From an uncultured Alphaproteobacteria bacterium (GTDB lineage Bacteria > Pseudomonadota > Alphaproteobacteria > Caulobacterales > Parvularculaceae), in NCBI GenBank assembly GCA_937895955.1, contig CALAZI010000222.1:1-5699 (forward strand): a stretch of 5,699 nt of DNA, given 5' to 3'. The notes below the pieces were generated by a model that saw nothing but the letters and a program-made list of their open reading frames with translations, was not told the DNA's origin and made no database searches. Shown one piece after another: positions 1 to 5,644 of the stretch. Position 1 is the stretch's first letter, and the number at the start of each line of letters is the position of its first letter. Both the position numbers and the translations under genes were made by a program.

Positions 1-142
1 CGATAACGCTCACCAATCACGCTGGCGCAACCAGCCCGCCGTCGTGAAAGAGCCGGAAAAATCCATCGTCCGGCGAGGGCAAGTTGGGGAGCGGATCAGT
101 CGGAAGTTTCCAGTTTACAACGGCCCTAAAGAAGGGGGACGG

Positions 143-475
143 TCACACCGCCCAGTCGTTGTTATCGGGGTCGTCGTAATCGATGAACCAGACCTTGTCG
201 CCGCGAAGCGATCCGTCCGCGTCGTGAAACTCAACATCGGCGCCGTCGGTCAGAAGGCGGTGGAGGCGCCGGTTTTCCTCAACGAGCGAGGGCGTCTCGG
301 TGGAAAGGAGCTGCTTGATCGCTGCGCCCTGCGCCTCCGGCGGGATTGACGGGTTGAGCCGCGCGACCGCGGCTTCGAGGCGCTTTTCGAGGATGACATC
401 GCCATAAGATGCGCGTTCCGCCTTCGCTCCGCAATGGCTACTGCCGGATCGGCCTTCCATCGGCACCAATCTCAT
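143..475 (-). pseudogene. hsdR: Remnant of type I restriction endonuclease R subunit (HsdR), N-terminal part only
   Basis: HsdR is the ATP-dependent translocating and cleaving subunit of type I restriction-modification systems, normally around 1000 residues. Here only about 90 recognisable residues remain. Seen: an AERASYGDVILE block (residues 19-30), a PSLVEENRRLHRLL block (62-75), DG-VE (78-82), and the RGDKVWFIDYDDPDNNDW block (91-108), all in the order found at the N-terminus of HsdR. The frame stops at 143-145, just where the family continues into its nuclease domain, so nuclease and helicase motor are absent. Upstream, an HEIGADG peptide resembling the preceding HsdR segment is readable at 456-476 in a different minus-strand frame, which suggests a frameshift near 440; the ATG at 475 is then not a true start. 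No hsdM or hsdS is visible. The sequence is inferred to be non-functional. Family assignment rests on remembered motifs. Confidence 0.72.
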
Positions 476-1150
476 GGTTACATAACAACTGGCTGCGCAA
501 TCCGGGTTTGGTCAAGGGTATTGCGCAGCACCGGAGCCTCAAATGCGGACCAAAGAGGCGAACATCGGACTTATCAGCGAGCGGATACATACGCTTATCA
601 AGCAGCGGTGACAGGCTTGCAGGCGCAAGCTGGACACATACAGGCCGCACTCGCTGTGGATAAGGCTACGAAGAACCATAGCGAAGTGACGGAAATATTG
701 AATAAGCTTCGCGTGAAGGCGCCGGACATAAATCGACAACTCGATAAAGCCGCCGAGTATTATGAAAAACTCTACCAGCGGCTGCACAATCGGCGACGTG
801 CCGCAAATACTTATTGGAACATGGATAGCTTTGATGGATTGGCCCCTCAGGCGGACCAGGAAGCTTTGCAAGTTGAAAACGAAATTCGTCGCGTTGATGA
901 CGATGTAAGGCGGCTGTTCGATAATTTGAAACAAGACATCAAACGAGCCGATAAGCTAACGGCTTCCGTGCAGACTTATTGCGTTGGGAAAGGCAAAGGC
1001 CTTTGCTCCGACATGGCTGCCAAAGAGCAAGAAATGACTTCTTTAAGCGATGGGCTACAGGCTGCATTTGATGCGCTGGCGGTAAGGAAAGAACGGGCAT
1101 CAATCGACACGCCGCCGGGACAAAAACTCCTGAAAAAGATTTTCGAGTGA
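434..1150 (+). CDS. Hypothetical helical (coiled-coil-like) protein, start uncertain, possibly 5'-truncated
   Basis: I do not recognise this protein. From about residue 55 to 180 it is rich in Ala, Leu, Glu, Lys, Arg and Gln with heptad-like spacing, suggesting long amphipathic helices (for example EVTEILNKLRVK, then EIRRVDDDVRRLFDNLKQDIKRADKL). Two cysteines (183 and 191) bracket a Gly/Lys loop and could form a disulfide if the protein is exported. A further helix leads to a basic C-terminus (KLLKKIFE). The ATG at 434 has no evident Shine-Dalgarno and the first ~50 residues look like out-of-frame or non-coding translation; they also overlap the hsdR remnant on the other strand. GTG 608, at the start of the helical part, is an alternative, also without a clear ribosome site. 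No signal peptide or membrane segment is visible, so a lost 5' end is possible. By eye, base composition from 650 to 1130 is more AT-rich than the downstream cassette, consistent with separate origin. Confidence 0.5.
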   Translation: MATAGSAFHRHQSHGYITTGCAIRVWSRVLRSTGASNADQRGEHRTYQRADTYAYQAAVTGLQAQAGHIQAALAVDKATKNHSEVTEILNKLRVKAPDINRQLDKAAEYYEKLYQRLHNRRRAANTYWNMDSFDGLAPQADQEALQVENEIRRVDDDVRRLFDNLKQDIKRADKLTASVQTYCVGKGKGLCSDMAAKEQEMTSLSDGLQAAFDALAVRKERASIDTPPGQKLLKKIFE

Positions 1151-1199
1151 ACTACGCATCAAGTCTCTAGCCCCTTAGCTTTAGGTGCGGCAGTTTGCT

Positions 1200-1220
1200 T
1201 TTTGCAAATCACTTGCAAAA
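1200..1220. promoter_or_regulatory. Perfect 8-bp inverted repeat, candidate operator of the metal-uptake cassette
   Basis: TTTTGCAA (1200-1207), a 5-nt spacer, and its exact complement TTGCAAAA (1213-1220) form a dyad 46 nt before the chosen TTG start of the first cassette gene. The right arm could serve as a -35 (TTGCAA, 1213-1218) with a weak -10 TTATTC (1237-1242, 18-nt spacing), so a bound dimer would block transcription. TGCAA-type half-sites recall Fur/Mur-family boxes of alphaproteobacteria, from memory only; the regulator is inferred, not seen. Confidence 0.5.
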
Positions 1221-1254
1221 TTGTGCCAACAAGCGCTTATTCCTTCGCGAAAAT

Positions 1255-1262
1255 AGGAGGGG
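1255..1262 (+). promoter_or_regulatory. Strong Shine-Dalgarno that selects a TTG start
   Basis: AGGAGGGG ends a few bases before TTG 1267; the AGGAGG core (1255-1260) leaves a 6-nt spacer. It is the best ribosome site in the region and decides the start of the small exported protein, because starting here leaves the signal peptide directly at the N-terminus. Confidence 0.7.
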
Positions 1263-1266
1263 CGGC

Positions 1267-1668
1267 TTGCGGCTGTCATTGGGCAAAGCGGTTTGGGCGG
1301 CGCGCGCGTTTATCGTGGCGCTGTTTGCGCTTGCCCAACTTGTCCCGCCAGGATTTGCCCTCGCTTCGGACGGCGATGGCGTCGAACTCGTCATCTGCAC
1401 GGCGGATGGCCCAAAATCCGTTTCGTGGGAAGAGTTTACAGGCGAGCCTTCGCCTTTCGACCAGCCTTCCGGACATGAAAAACCCGATTGCGCGGCTTGC
1501 CATACAACCTGCCGTGTCGGCGCCGCTGTTCAGCCGGGTGTTGAACAATTTTCTTACGCAACCCCGCAATATTCTCCAGCGGATTTTCCGGGCGCGGCGA
1601 CAGAGCCTGATGTTCGTAAGACGCTCCCGCCCATGCCTTCGCGGGCCCCGCCAACAATCTCAATTTAA
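1267..1668 (+). CDS. Small exported Cys/His protein, DUF2946-like
   Basis: With the TTG start at 1267 the protein has 133 residues; the upstream TTG at 1195 would add 24 residues, lacks a good ribosome site and would overlap the operator. Residues 1-33 form a classic Sec signal peptide: basic start, hydrophobic core (AFIVALFALAQLV) and an FALA cleavage site before SDG. The mature part has LVICTADGPKSVSW (residues 41-54), typical of DUF2946-like proteins, and a metal-ligand-like cluster at 70-82: His70, Cys75, Cys78, His79, Cys82 (H-x4-C-x2-CH-x2-C). The tail is rich in Pro and Ala without predicted structure. DUF2946 proteins have no settled biochemical role, but small ones of this type occur beside TonB receptors in metal-uptake loci, as here, with the receptor 86 nt downstream. 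Inferred role: periplasmic metal binding or delivery. The cluster contains a CxxCH motif, but a single one in this context does not make it a c-type cytochrome. Family call moderate; export strong. Confidence 0.68.
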   Translation: MRLSLGKAVWAARAFIVALFALAQLVPPGFALASDGDGVELVICTADGPKSVSWEEFTGEPSPFDQPSGHEKPDCAACHTTCRVGAAVQPGVEQFSYATPQYSPADFPGAATEPDVRKTLPPMPSRAPPTISI

Positions 1669-1754
1669 CAGTCTGAGTATGTAACCGGCCTTTATGGCTG
1701 CCGCGAGATGCTGCGGCGTCCGGCCAGGCGAACTCTGTTTTATTGAGGAAATCC

Positions 1755-3797
1755 ATGCGTAACTTTTACCTGCGCGCGGCATCGCTCGCGACTTTCATCC
1801 TTGCTTGTCTACCTGCTTACGCCGCTGAAACCGTTGAGGACGAAATCGTTGTATCTGGGGAACGGCGTGATGCGCTGGCCGATGCCCTGGCTGAGAAAGC
1901 GCGACGGCCCGGCAATGTCGATGTGGTCCCTTTTGAGGAATATCAGGACCGCTATGTAGCGACTTTTCGCGATGCGCTGGCCCTGACGCCAGGCGTCATC
2001 ATGCAGCCGGTGGCTGGTGAAGACGGGCGGCTTTCCATTCGCGGCTCCGGTCTCGCCCAGAACGTGCATTTGCGGGGCGTCGAACTCTTGCTCGGCGGCG
2101 TGCCCATCAACGCTGCTGACGGGTTCGGTGATTTTCAGGAGTTCGATCTCCTTTTCGCGTCCCATATCAACGTGCTGAAAGGCGGCAACGCTTTTCGCGT
2201 CGGCGCCGCGACGCTTGGCGGCGCCATTGAGGTCGAAACGCTGACGGCGGAAAACGCTGCTTACCCCATAGCTTTGCGGGCCGAAGGCGGCTCGTTCGGA
2301 ACAAGTCGAGTGAATGGCCATATATCACACGACTTCGGTCGCTTCGATGCGCTTTTCGCGGCGACGTGGCAACGCCAGGATGGTTTCAGGGACCATTCCC
2401 GCCAGAACAATCAACGGGTTTATTTGAACCTCGGTTATGAATGGTCGGATAATGTCCGCACCCGCGTCGGCGTCTTTTATAACAATGTCGATCAGGAGCT
2501 TGCGAGTTCCGTCAGTCTCGATACGGCGCTGAACGATCCATCCGCCGCCAATCCGGGCGCGATCATCCAGGACTGGCAGCGCGATATTGATTCCGTGCGC
2601 GCCTTTACAAATACGACAATGGAAATTGGCGGCGGCAAGATCACGATTGGCGGAACGGCGGCCTATCGGGAGCTTTACCACCCCGTGCCGGTCTTTCTTA
2701 TTCAGGCGGCGCAGGATTATTCGGGTTTCCTTCGCTATGACGGGGCGGGGAGCATCGCTGGTCTTGCGGCGGAATGGTCAGCCGGATTGCGCGTGCGCAG
2801 CACCAAAAACAATGCCGATGTATTCGCCAACAACAACGGCGTTCAAGGCTTTCAGTTCACGGACTCGGTACAGCGATCAGATGCGTTCGAGGTCTTCGGC
2901 GAGGGCCGTCTTGAGGTTGTTCCCAATCTTTGGGCCATTGCAGGGATCAGCTATGTCGATACGTCCCGCGATTTCGACAATCTGACCAATGATGCGGCGG
3001 ACGCGGAAACGTCATTCTCTCACGTCAGCCCGAAATTCGGCCTTCTCTATATTCCGTCCGAAAATCTGCAATTCTTCGCGAATGCATCGGCCTCCTATGA
3101 GCCGCCAACCTTCCTCGACTTGACGCAAGGCGGCATTGCGGGCTTCCAGCCCATCGAAGCGCAGGACGCCATGTCTTATGAAATCGGCGCACGCGGAACG
3201 CTCGGGAGCCTGACATTCGAGGCGGCGTTTTACCGACAAGAGATTGACGGCGAATTCGTCGCTTTTACGACCATGCCCGGCATCCCCGCGGCGGTTTTCA
3301 ACGCCGGAGACACGGTGCATCAGGGCGTCGAAATTTTTGCGGCGTTGCGACTATATGAAAATGAGAACGGCCTTGCTGTTACGCCTCGCATTTCCTGGAC
3401 CTATAATGATTTCGCCTTTGATGGCGATCCGATCTATGTAGACAACCGGCTTGCCGGTATGCCAGAGCATTTCGGGCGCGTTGAAATCCTTGTTGCGAAC
3501 GAAAAATTTCGTTTGGCACCATATCTGACGGTGCAGGCGGGCGACAACTTTGTCGATTACGCCAACACGTTGAAATCTCCAGGCTACGAACTTTTCGGCG
3601 TTGAAGCCTCTTACAACATCGCCCCAAACGTCAGCCTCTTCCTTGAGGGTAGGAACCTGACGGATGAGGGCTATGTGCAAAACTATTCAACCATGGCCGA
3701 TGCGTCGGCGCCGGGGGCCAATCTCAGCGTTTTCACGCCGGGCGAAGGGCGCGCGATTTATGGCGGCGTCCGGATCGGGTTTGGCGATAAACAATAG
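1755..3797 (+). CDS. TonB-dependent outer-membrane receptor, probably for a metal chelate
   Basis: This 680-residue protein matches the usual TonB-dependent receptor size. ATG 1755 is preceded by GAGGAA (1745-1750, 4-nt spacer); the in-frame TTG at 1743 overlaps that site and is less likely. Residues 1-23 are a signal peptide ending LPAYA. A TonB-box-like EIVVSG lies at 30-35. The plug follows at about 50-165, with ALTPGV, the LSIRGSGLAQNVHLRGVELLLGG region (VPINAADGFG next to it) and the terminal INVLKGG...GAATLGGAIEV signature. The rest is a beta-barrel of alternating aromatic strands; GRNLTDEGY (632-640) is a typical late-barrel motif. The last strand ends in GGVRIGF with a four-residue extension (GDKQ). 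The protein imports a ligand across the outer membrane using TonB-ExbBD energy; none of those partners is in the window. Substrate is not readable from sequence; the adjoining PepSY and DUF2946-like genes favour a metal or metal-chelate. Reading frame is intact. Confidence 0.93.
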   Translation: MRNFYLRAASLATFILACLPAYAAETVEDEIVVSGERRDALADALAEKARRPGNVDVVPFEEYQDRYVATFRDALALTPGVIMQPVAGEDGRLSIRGSGLAQNVHLRGVELLLGGVPINAADGFGDFQEFDLLFASHINVLKGGNAFRVGAATLGGAIEVETLTAENAAYPIALRAEGGSFGTSRVNGHISHDFGRFDALFAATWQRQDGFRDHSRQNNQRVYLNLGYEWSDNVRTRVGVFYNNVDQELASSVSLDTALNDPSAANPGAIIQDWQRDIDSVRAFTNTTMEIGGGKITIGGTAAYRELYHPVPVFLIQAAQDYSGFLRYDGAGSIAGLAAEWSAGLRVRSTKNNADVFANNNGVQGFQFTDSVQRSDAFEVFGEGRLEVVPNLWAIAGISYVDTSRDFDNLTNDAADAETSFSHVSPKFGLLYIPSENLQFFANASASYEPPTFLDLTQGGIAGFQPIEAQDAMSYEIGARGTLGSLTFEAAFYRQEIDGEFVAFTTMPGIPAAVFNAGDTVHQGVEIFAALRLYENENGLAVTPRISWTYNDFAFDGDPIYVDNRLAGMPEHFGRVEILVANEKFRLAPYLTVQAGDNFVDYANTLKSPGYELFGVEASYNIAPNVSLFLEGRNLTDEGYVQNYSTMADASAPGANLSVFTPGEGRAIYGGVRIGFGDKQ

Positions 3798-3803
3798 CGC
3801 GTC

Positions 3804-3833
3804 ATGCGAGCGGCGTTTTGGCGCCGCCCGCAT
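3804..3833 (+). repeat. Intercistronic hairpin (imperfect 12-bp inverted repeat)
   Basis: The left arm 3804-3815 and right arm 3822-3833 pair over 11 of 12 positions (one A/C mismatch at 3809/3828) around a 6-nt loop TTTTGG. It starts 7 nt after the receptor stop codon and ends 27 nt before the PepSY start. No T-run follows, so it is not a standard intrinsic terminator. More likely it stabilises the receptor message or lowers read-through into the next gene. Confidence 0.65.
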
Positions 3834-3860
3834 CCGCTCCGCGTAAAAAGGAAAGGCGCA

Positions 3861-5255
3861 ATGGAAAGCACTACAGCGTCTATGAAAAAGACCGATGGCC
3901 CTGAAAATAAATACTATCCCGCCATCTGGCGCTTTCATTTTTATGCGGGGCTGATCGTTGCGCCATTCTTTCTCATTGCGGCGTTAAGCGGCGTCGTGAT
4001 GGCGCTGAAAACGCCGATTGAAGCCTTGGCCTATGGCGACAGGCTTTATGTCGCCGTTCAAGACGAGCCTTTAACTCCGGATGCGCAATTGTTATCCATC
4101 ATGGCGGCTTATCCGCACGCGATCATTCAAACTTATATTCCGCCGAAGAGACCAAATCGCTCGGCGCAATTTCATCTAAAAGTTGATGACGCTCATCACG
4201 GCGGCGGTCATTCCGACGGCAATGGGCTGACTGTGTTTGTCGATCCTTATACGAGCGATGTTCTCGGATCGCTCAATCCCTCAAGGACTCTCTATGCTTA
4301 CGCCAAGACACTTCACGGAACGCTGTTTATGGGCGCGGTTGGCGATCATTTGATTGAAGTCGCAGCGGGGTTCGGCGTCCTGATGATTGTCACCGGACTG
4401 TTTCTGTGGACGTCAAAAAACGGACGAACCAGCGCAGGGTCAAAGCAAAAAGCGATGATGACCCGTTCCAGCTGGCGGGAGCTTCACAGTACAGTCGGCG
4501 TTTCGGTTTCGCTCTTGATGCTGTTCTTTTTGATTTCCGGTCTCGCCTGGACTCCAGTATGGGGCGGCAAACTCGTGCAGGCGTGGAGTTCGTTTCCTGC
4601 GGCGCGCTCGACTGCGCCTGCTTCAACATTGACTCATGAAGCGCTTAATCATGGCGACCACAAAACCGTGCCCTGGGCGCTTGAACAGACGCCAATGCCA
4701 ATGGCGAATGCGCACGCCGGACATGAAACCACTTTTAATCTGGATGATGTTGTCGCGCTCGCTAAGGTCAAAGGCTTCACCGGCTTCCGGGTGAATTTTC
4801 CAAGACCGGAAAACGGCGCCTGGACAGTGATGGCGGCCACGATCAGCGGCGATATTGCCGATCCGCGCCGCGACAGGACGATTCATCTGGACGCGATGAC
4901 GGGCGCGGTCATCGCCGATGTTGGCTTTGCGGATTATTCGCTGATGGGTAAAGCCATGGCCGCAGGCGTGCCCCTGCACCAAGGCGATCTTGGCGCATGG
5001 AACATTGTGATGAACGTCGCCTTTTGCTTCGCAATTATCGCCATGATCGTTTCAGGCATAATTATGTGGTGGCTGCGCCGTCCGCGCCGCGGATTTCGTC
5101 TGGCCCCGCCGCCTGCAAACCGGGGCGTTCTGAATCAGGGAGCGCTTGTTTTATTCGCGGCCTCATTGCTGTTTCCGTTGACCGCCTTCGCGCTGGCGTT
5201 TGTCATCGGCGCTGACTTTCTGGCGTTCTCCAATAGAAAAAACCCGGTTGCTTAA
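3861..5255 (+). CDS. PepSY-domain inner-membrane protein (PepSY_TM, PiuB-like), possible metal reductase
   Basis: ATG 3861 is preceded by AGGAAAGG (3849-3856); the in-frame ATG 3804 lies inside the hairpin and would add 19 basic residues, so it is rejected. The 464-residue product fits the PepSY-associated TM family. Membrane segments: about 26-49 (following WRFHFYAG), 166-184, 212-231, 382-404 and 427-453. Conserved histidines lie at helix starts: His26 (FHFYAG), His152 (LHGTLF), His209 (LHSTVG) and His373 (PLHQGDLG), a pattern that in related proteins is thought to bind heme or metal. Between helices are PepSY-like periplasmic segments (about 60-140 and 290-355, the latter with TIHLDAMTGAVI). 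Two periplasmic loops are His-rich: HHGGGH at 112-117, and His259/264/267 with HAGH at 285-288. Family members near siderophore receptors are linked to ferric-siderophore reduction or metal release. Being third in the cassette, 63 nt after the receptor, supports joint action. Reduction here is inferred; the His-rich loops would also suit copper. Confidence 0.88.
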   Translation: MESTTASMKKTDGPENKYYPAIWRFHFYAGLIVAPFFLIAALSGVVMALKTPIEALAYGDRLYVAVQDEPLTPDAQLLSIMAAYPHAIIQTYIPPKRPNRSAQFHLKVDDAHHGGGHSDGNGLTVFVDPYTSDVLGSLNPSRTLYAYAKTLHGTLFMGAVGDHLIEVAAGFGVLMIVTGLFLWTSKNGRTSAGSKQKAMMTRSSWRELHSTVGVSVSLLMLFFLISGLAWTPVWGGKLVQAWSSFPAARSTAPASTLTHEALNHGDHKTVPWALEQTPMPMANAHAGHETTFNLDDVVALAKVKGFTGFRVNFPRPENGAWTVMAATISGDIADPRRDRTIHLDAMTGAVIADVGFADYSLMGKAMAAGVPLHQGDLGAWNIVMNVAFCFAIIAMIVSGIIMWWLRRPRRGFRLAPPPANRGVLNQGALVLFAASLLFPLTAFALAFVIGADFLAFSNRKNPVA

Positions 5256-5291
5256 GGGGCAAAATTTTTCGGCGTCGCCTCGGACAAATTG

Positions 5292-5311
5292 GCGATAACT
5301 GACTTTATCGC
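5292..5311. repeat. Perfect 7-bp inverted repeat downstream of the PepSY gene
   Basis: GCGATAA (5292-5298) and TTATCGC (5305-5311) pair exactly around a 6-nt loop, 36 nt after the PepSY stop codon. No T-run follows, so termination is only possible. It also abuts the GTTACC repeats at 5316 and might belong to the recombination zone. Confidence 0.5.
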
Positions 5312-5315
5312 GGCT

Positions 5316-5336
5316 GTTACCTAAGCGTTACCTAAG
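5316..5336. repeat. Tandem direct repeat GTTACCTAAG x2, left candidate integrase arm sites
   Basis: GTTACCTAAG occurs at 5316-5325 and 5327-5336, an 11-bp period close to one helical turn. The pair lies 63 nt left of the tRNA-Gly fragment. The GTTACC core is shared with the pair on the other side of that fragment. Role as integrase arm sites is inferred. Confidence 0.55.
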
Positions 5337-5399
5337 GACGAACAATCTGAAACGCCAAAATTTGCGTCTCATATTAGAGGTTGATTTTCTTGAGAAAAC

Positions 5400-5444
5400 T
5401 GGAGCGGGCGATGAGATTCGAACTCACGACCCCAACCTTGGCAA
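5400..5444 (-). other. 3' half of tRNA-Gly(GCC): candidate attachment-site core
   Basis: Read on the minus strand, this is the 3' part of tRNA-Gly: anticodon loop TTGCCAA (5438-5444, anticodon GCC at 5440-5442), 3' anticodon stem GGTTG (5433-5437), variable loop (5428-5432), T arm with TTCGAAT (5411-5427), acceptor strand CGCCCGC (5404-5410), discriminator T and encoded CCA (5400-5402). At 5445 the match breaks: the expected 5' anticodon stem is replaced by unrelated bases and no D arm or 5' acceptor strand follows. It is therefore not a functional tRNA gene. A tRNA 3' half ending at the anticodon loop is the usual footprint of a tyrosine-recombinase element. Such an element would lie on the broken side (above 5444) if this is a simple attR. 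Confidence 0.85.
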
Positions 5445-5489
5445 CGTCTGGTTGGTCGAACCAAGCCTCAACGCGCATAAGCCTAGTTT

Positions 5490-5510
5490 TTGTCGGTAAA
5501 TAACCGGCAA
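5490..5510. repeat. 8-bp inverted repeat in the att-flanking spacer
   Basis: TTGTCGGT (5490-5497) and ACCGGCAA (5503-5510) pair with one G-T wobble around the loop AAATA. A T-run begins only 8 nt later (5518-5525), so as a plus-strand terminator it is poor. It could be a protein-binding site in the integration zone. No gene is visible from 5445 to 5644. Confidence 0.4.
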
Positions 5511-5559
5511 CTTGACATTTTTTTTCACGTACCCATCGGCATCTTGTAAAAGAAAAAAT

Positions 5560-5579
5560 TTGTTACCCCATTGTTACCC
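5560..5579. repeat. Tandem direct repeat TTGTTACCC x2, right candidate integrase arm sites
   Basis: TTGTTACCC occurs at 5560-5568 and 5571-5579, again with an 11-bp period. The pair lies 115 nt right of the tRNA-Gly fragment and 65 nt left of the tRNA-Thr 3' end. It shares GTTACC with the left pair. Paired repeats beside tRNA-embedded cores are typical of integrase arm sites; that role is inferred. Confidence 0.55.
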
Positions 5580-5644
5580 AGAAGCATTCAAACATGTTCG
5601 GGGATTGAGGTGATCACATAACCTATTGTAATTTCTATGAAATC

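Noticed and set aside
44..349. Plus-strand open frame opposite the hsdR remnant
   Set aside because: Antisense to recognisable HsdR motifs; the translation has no family-like features and no ribosome site.
1489..1512. CxxCH motif as a c-type heme site
   Set aside because: Single motif inside a small Cys/His cluster of a DUF2946-like protein; no axial ligand context or cytochrome fold signs. Metal ligand is the simpler reading.
1202..1684. Alternative plus-strand frame over the small exported protein
   Set aside because: Lacks a signal peptide and has biased Arg/Ser/Pro content typical of an out-of-frame read; the other frame has signal peptide, Shine-Dalgarno and family motif.
1690..1730. 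GC-rich partial inverted repeat between the small gene and the receptor
   Set aside because: Only about 5 bp of clean stem (GCCGC/GCGGC) with an 8-nt loop and no T-run; expected by chance in GC-rich DNA.
1797..1811. Possible lipobox (ILAC) in the receptor signal peptide
   Set aside because: The -2 residue does not fit the consensus, a good signal peptidase I site (AYA) follows, and TonB receptors are not normally lipoproteins.
5445..5500. Search for the 5' half of tRNA-Gly
   Set aside because: No acceptor 5' strand or D arm is readable on the minus strand here, so an intact tRNA-Gly gene was not called.
5512..5517. Consensus -35 TTGACA on the plus strand
   Set aside because: No acceptable -10 at 16-18 nt and no gene downstream on that strand.
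5631..5643. ATTTC/GAAAT 5-bp inverted repeat next to the tRNA-Thr 3' end
   Set aside because: Short and AT-rich, with no T-run in the tRNA direction; too weak to call a terminator.
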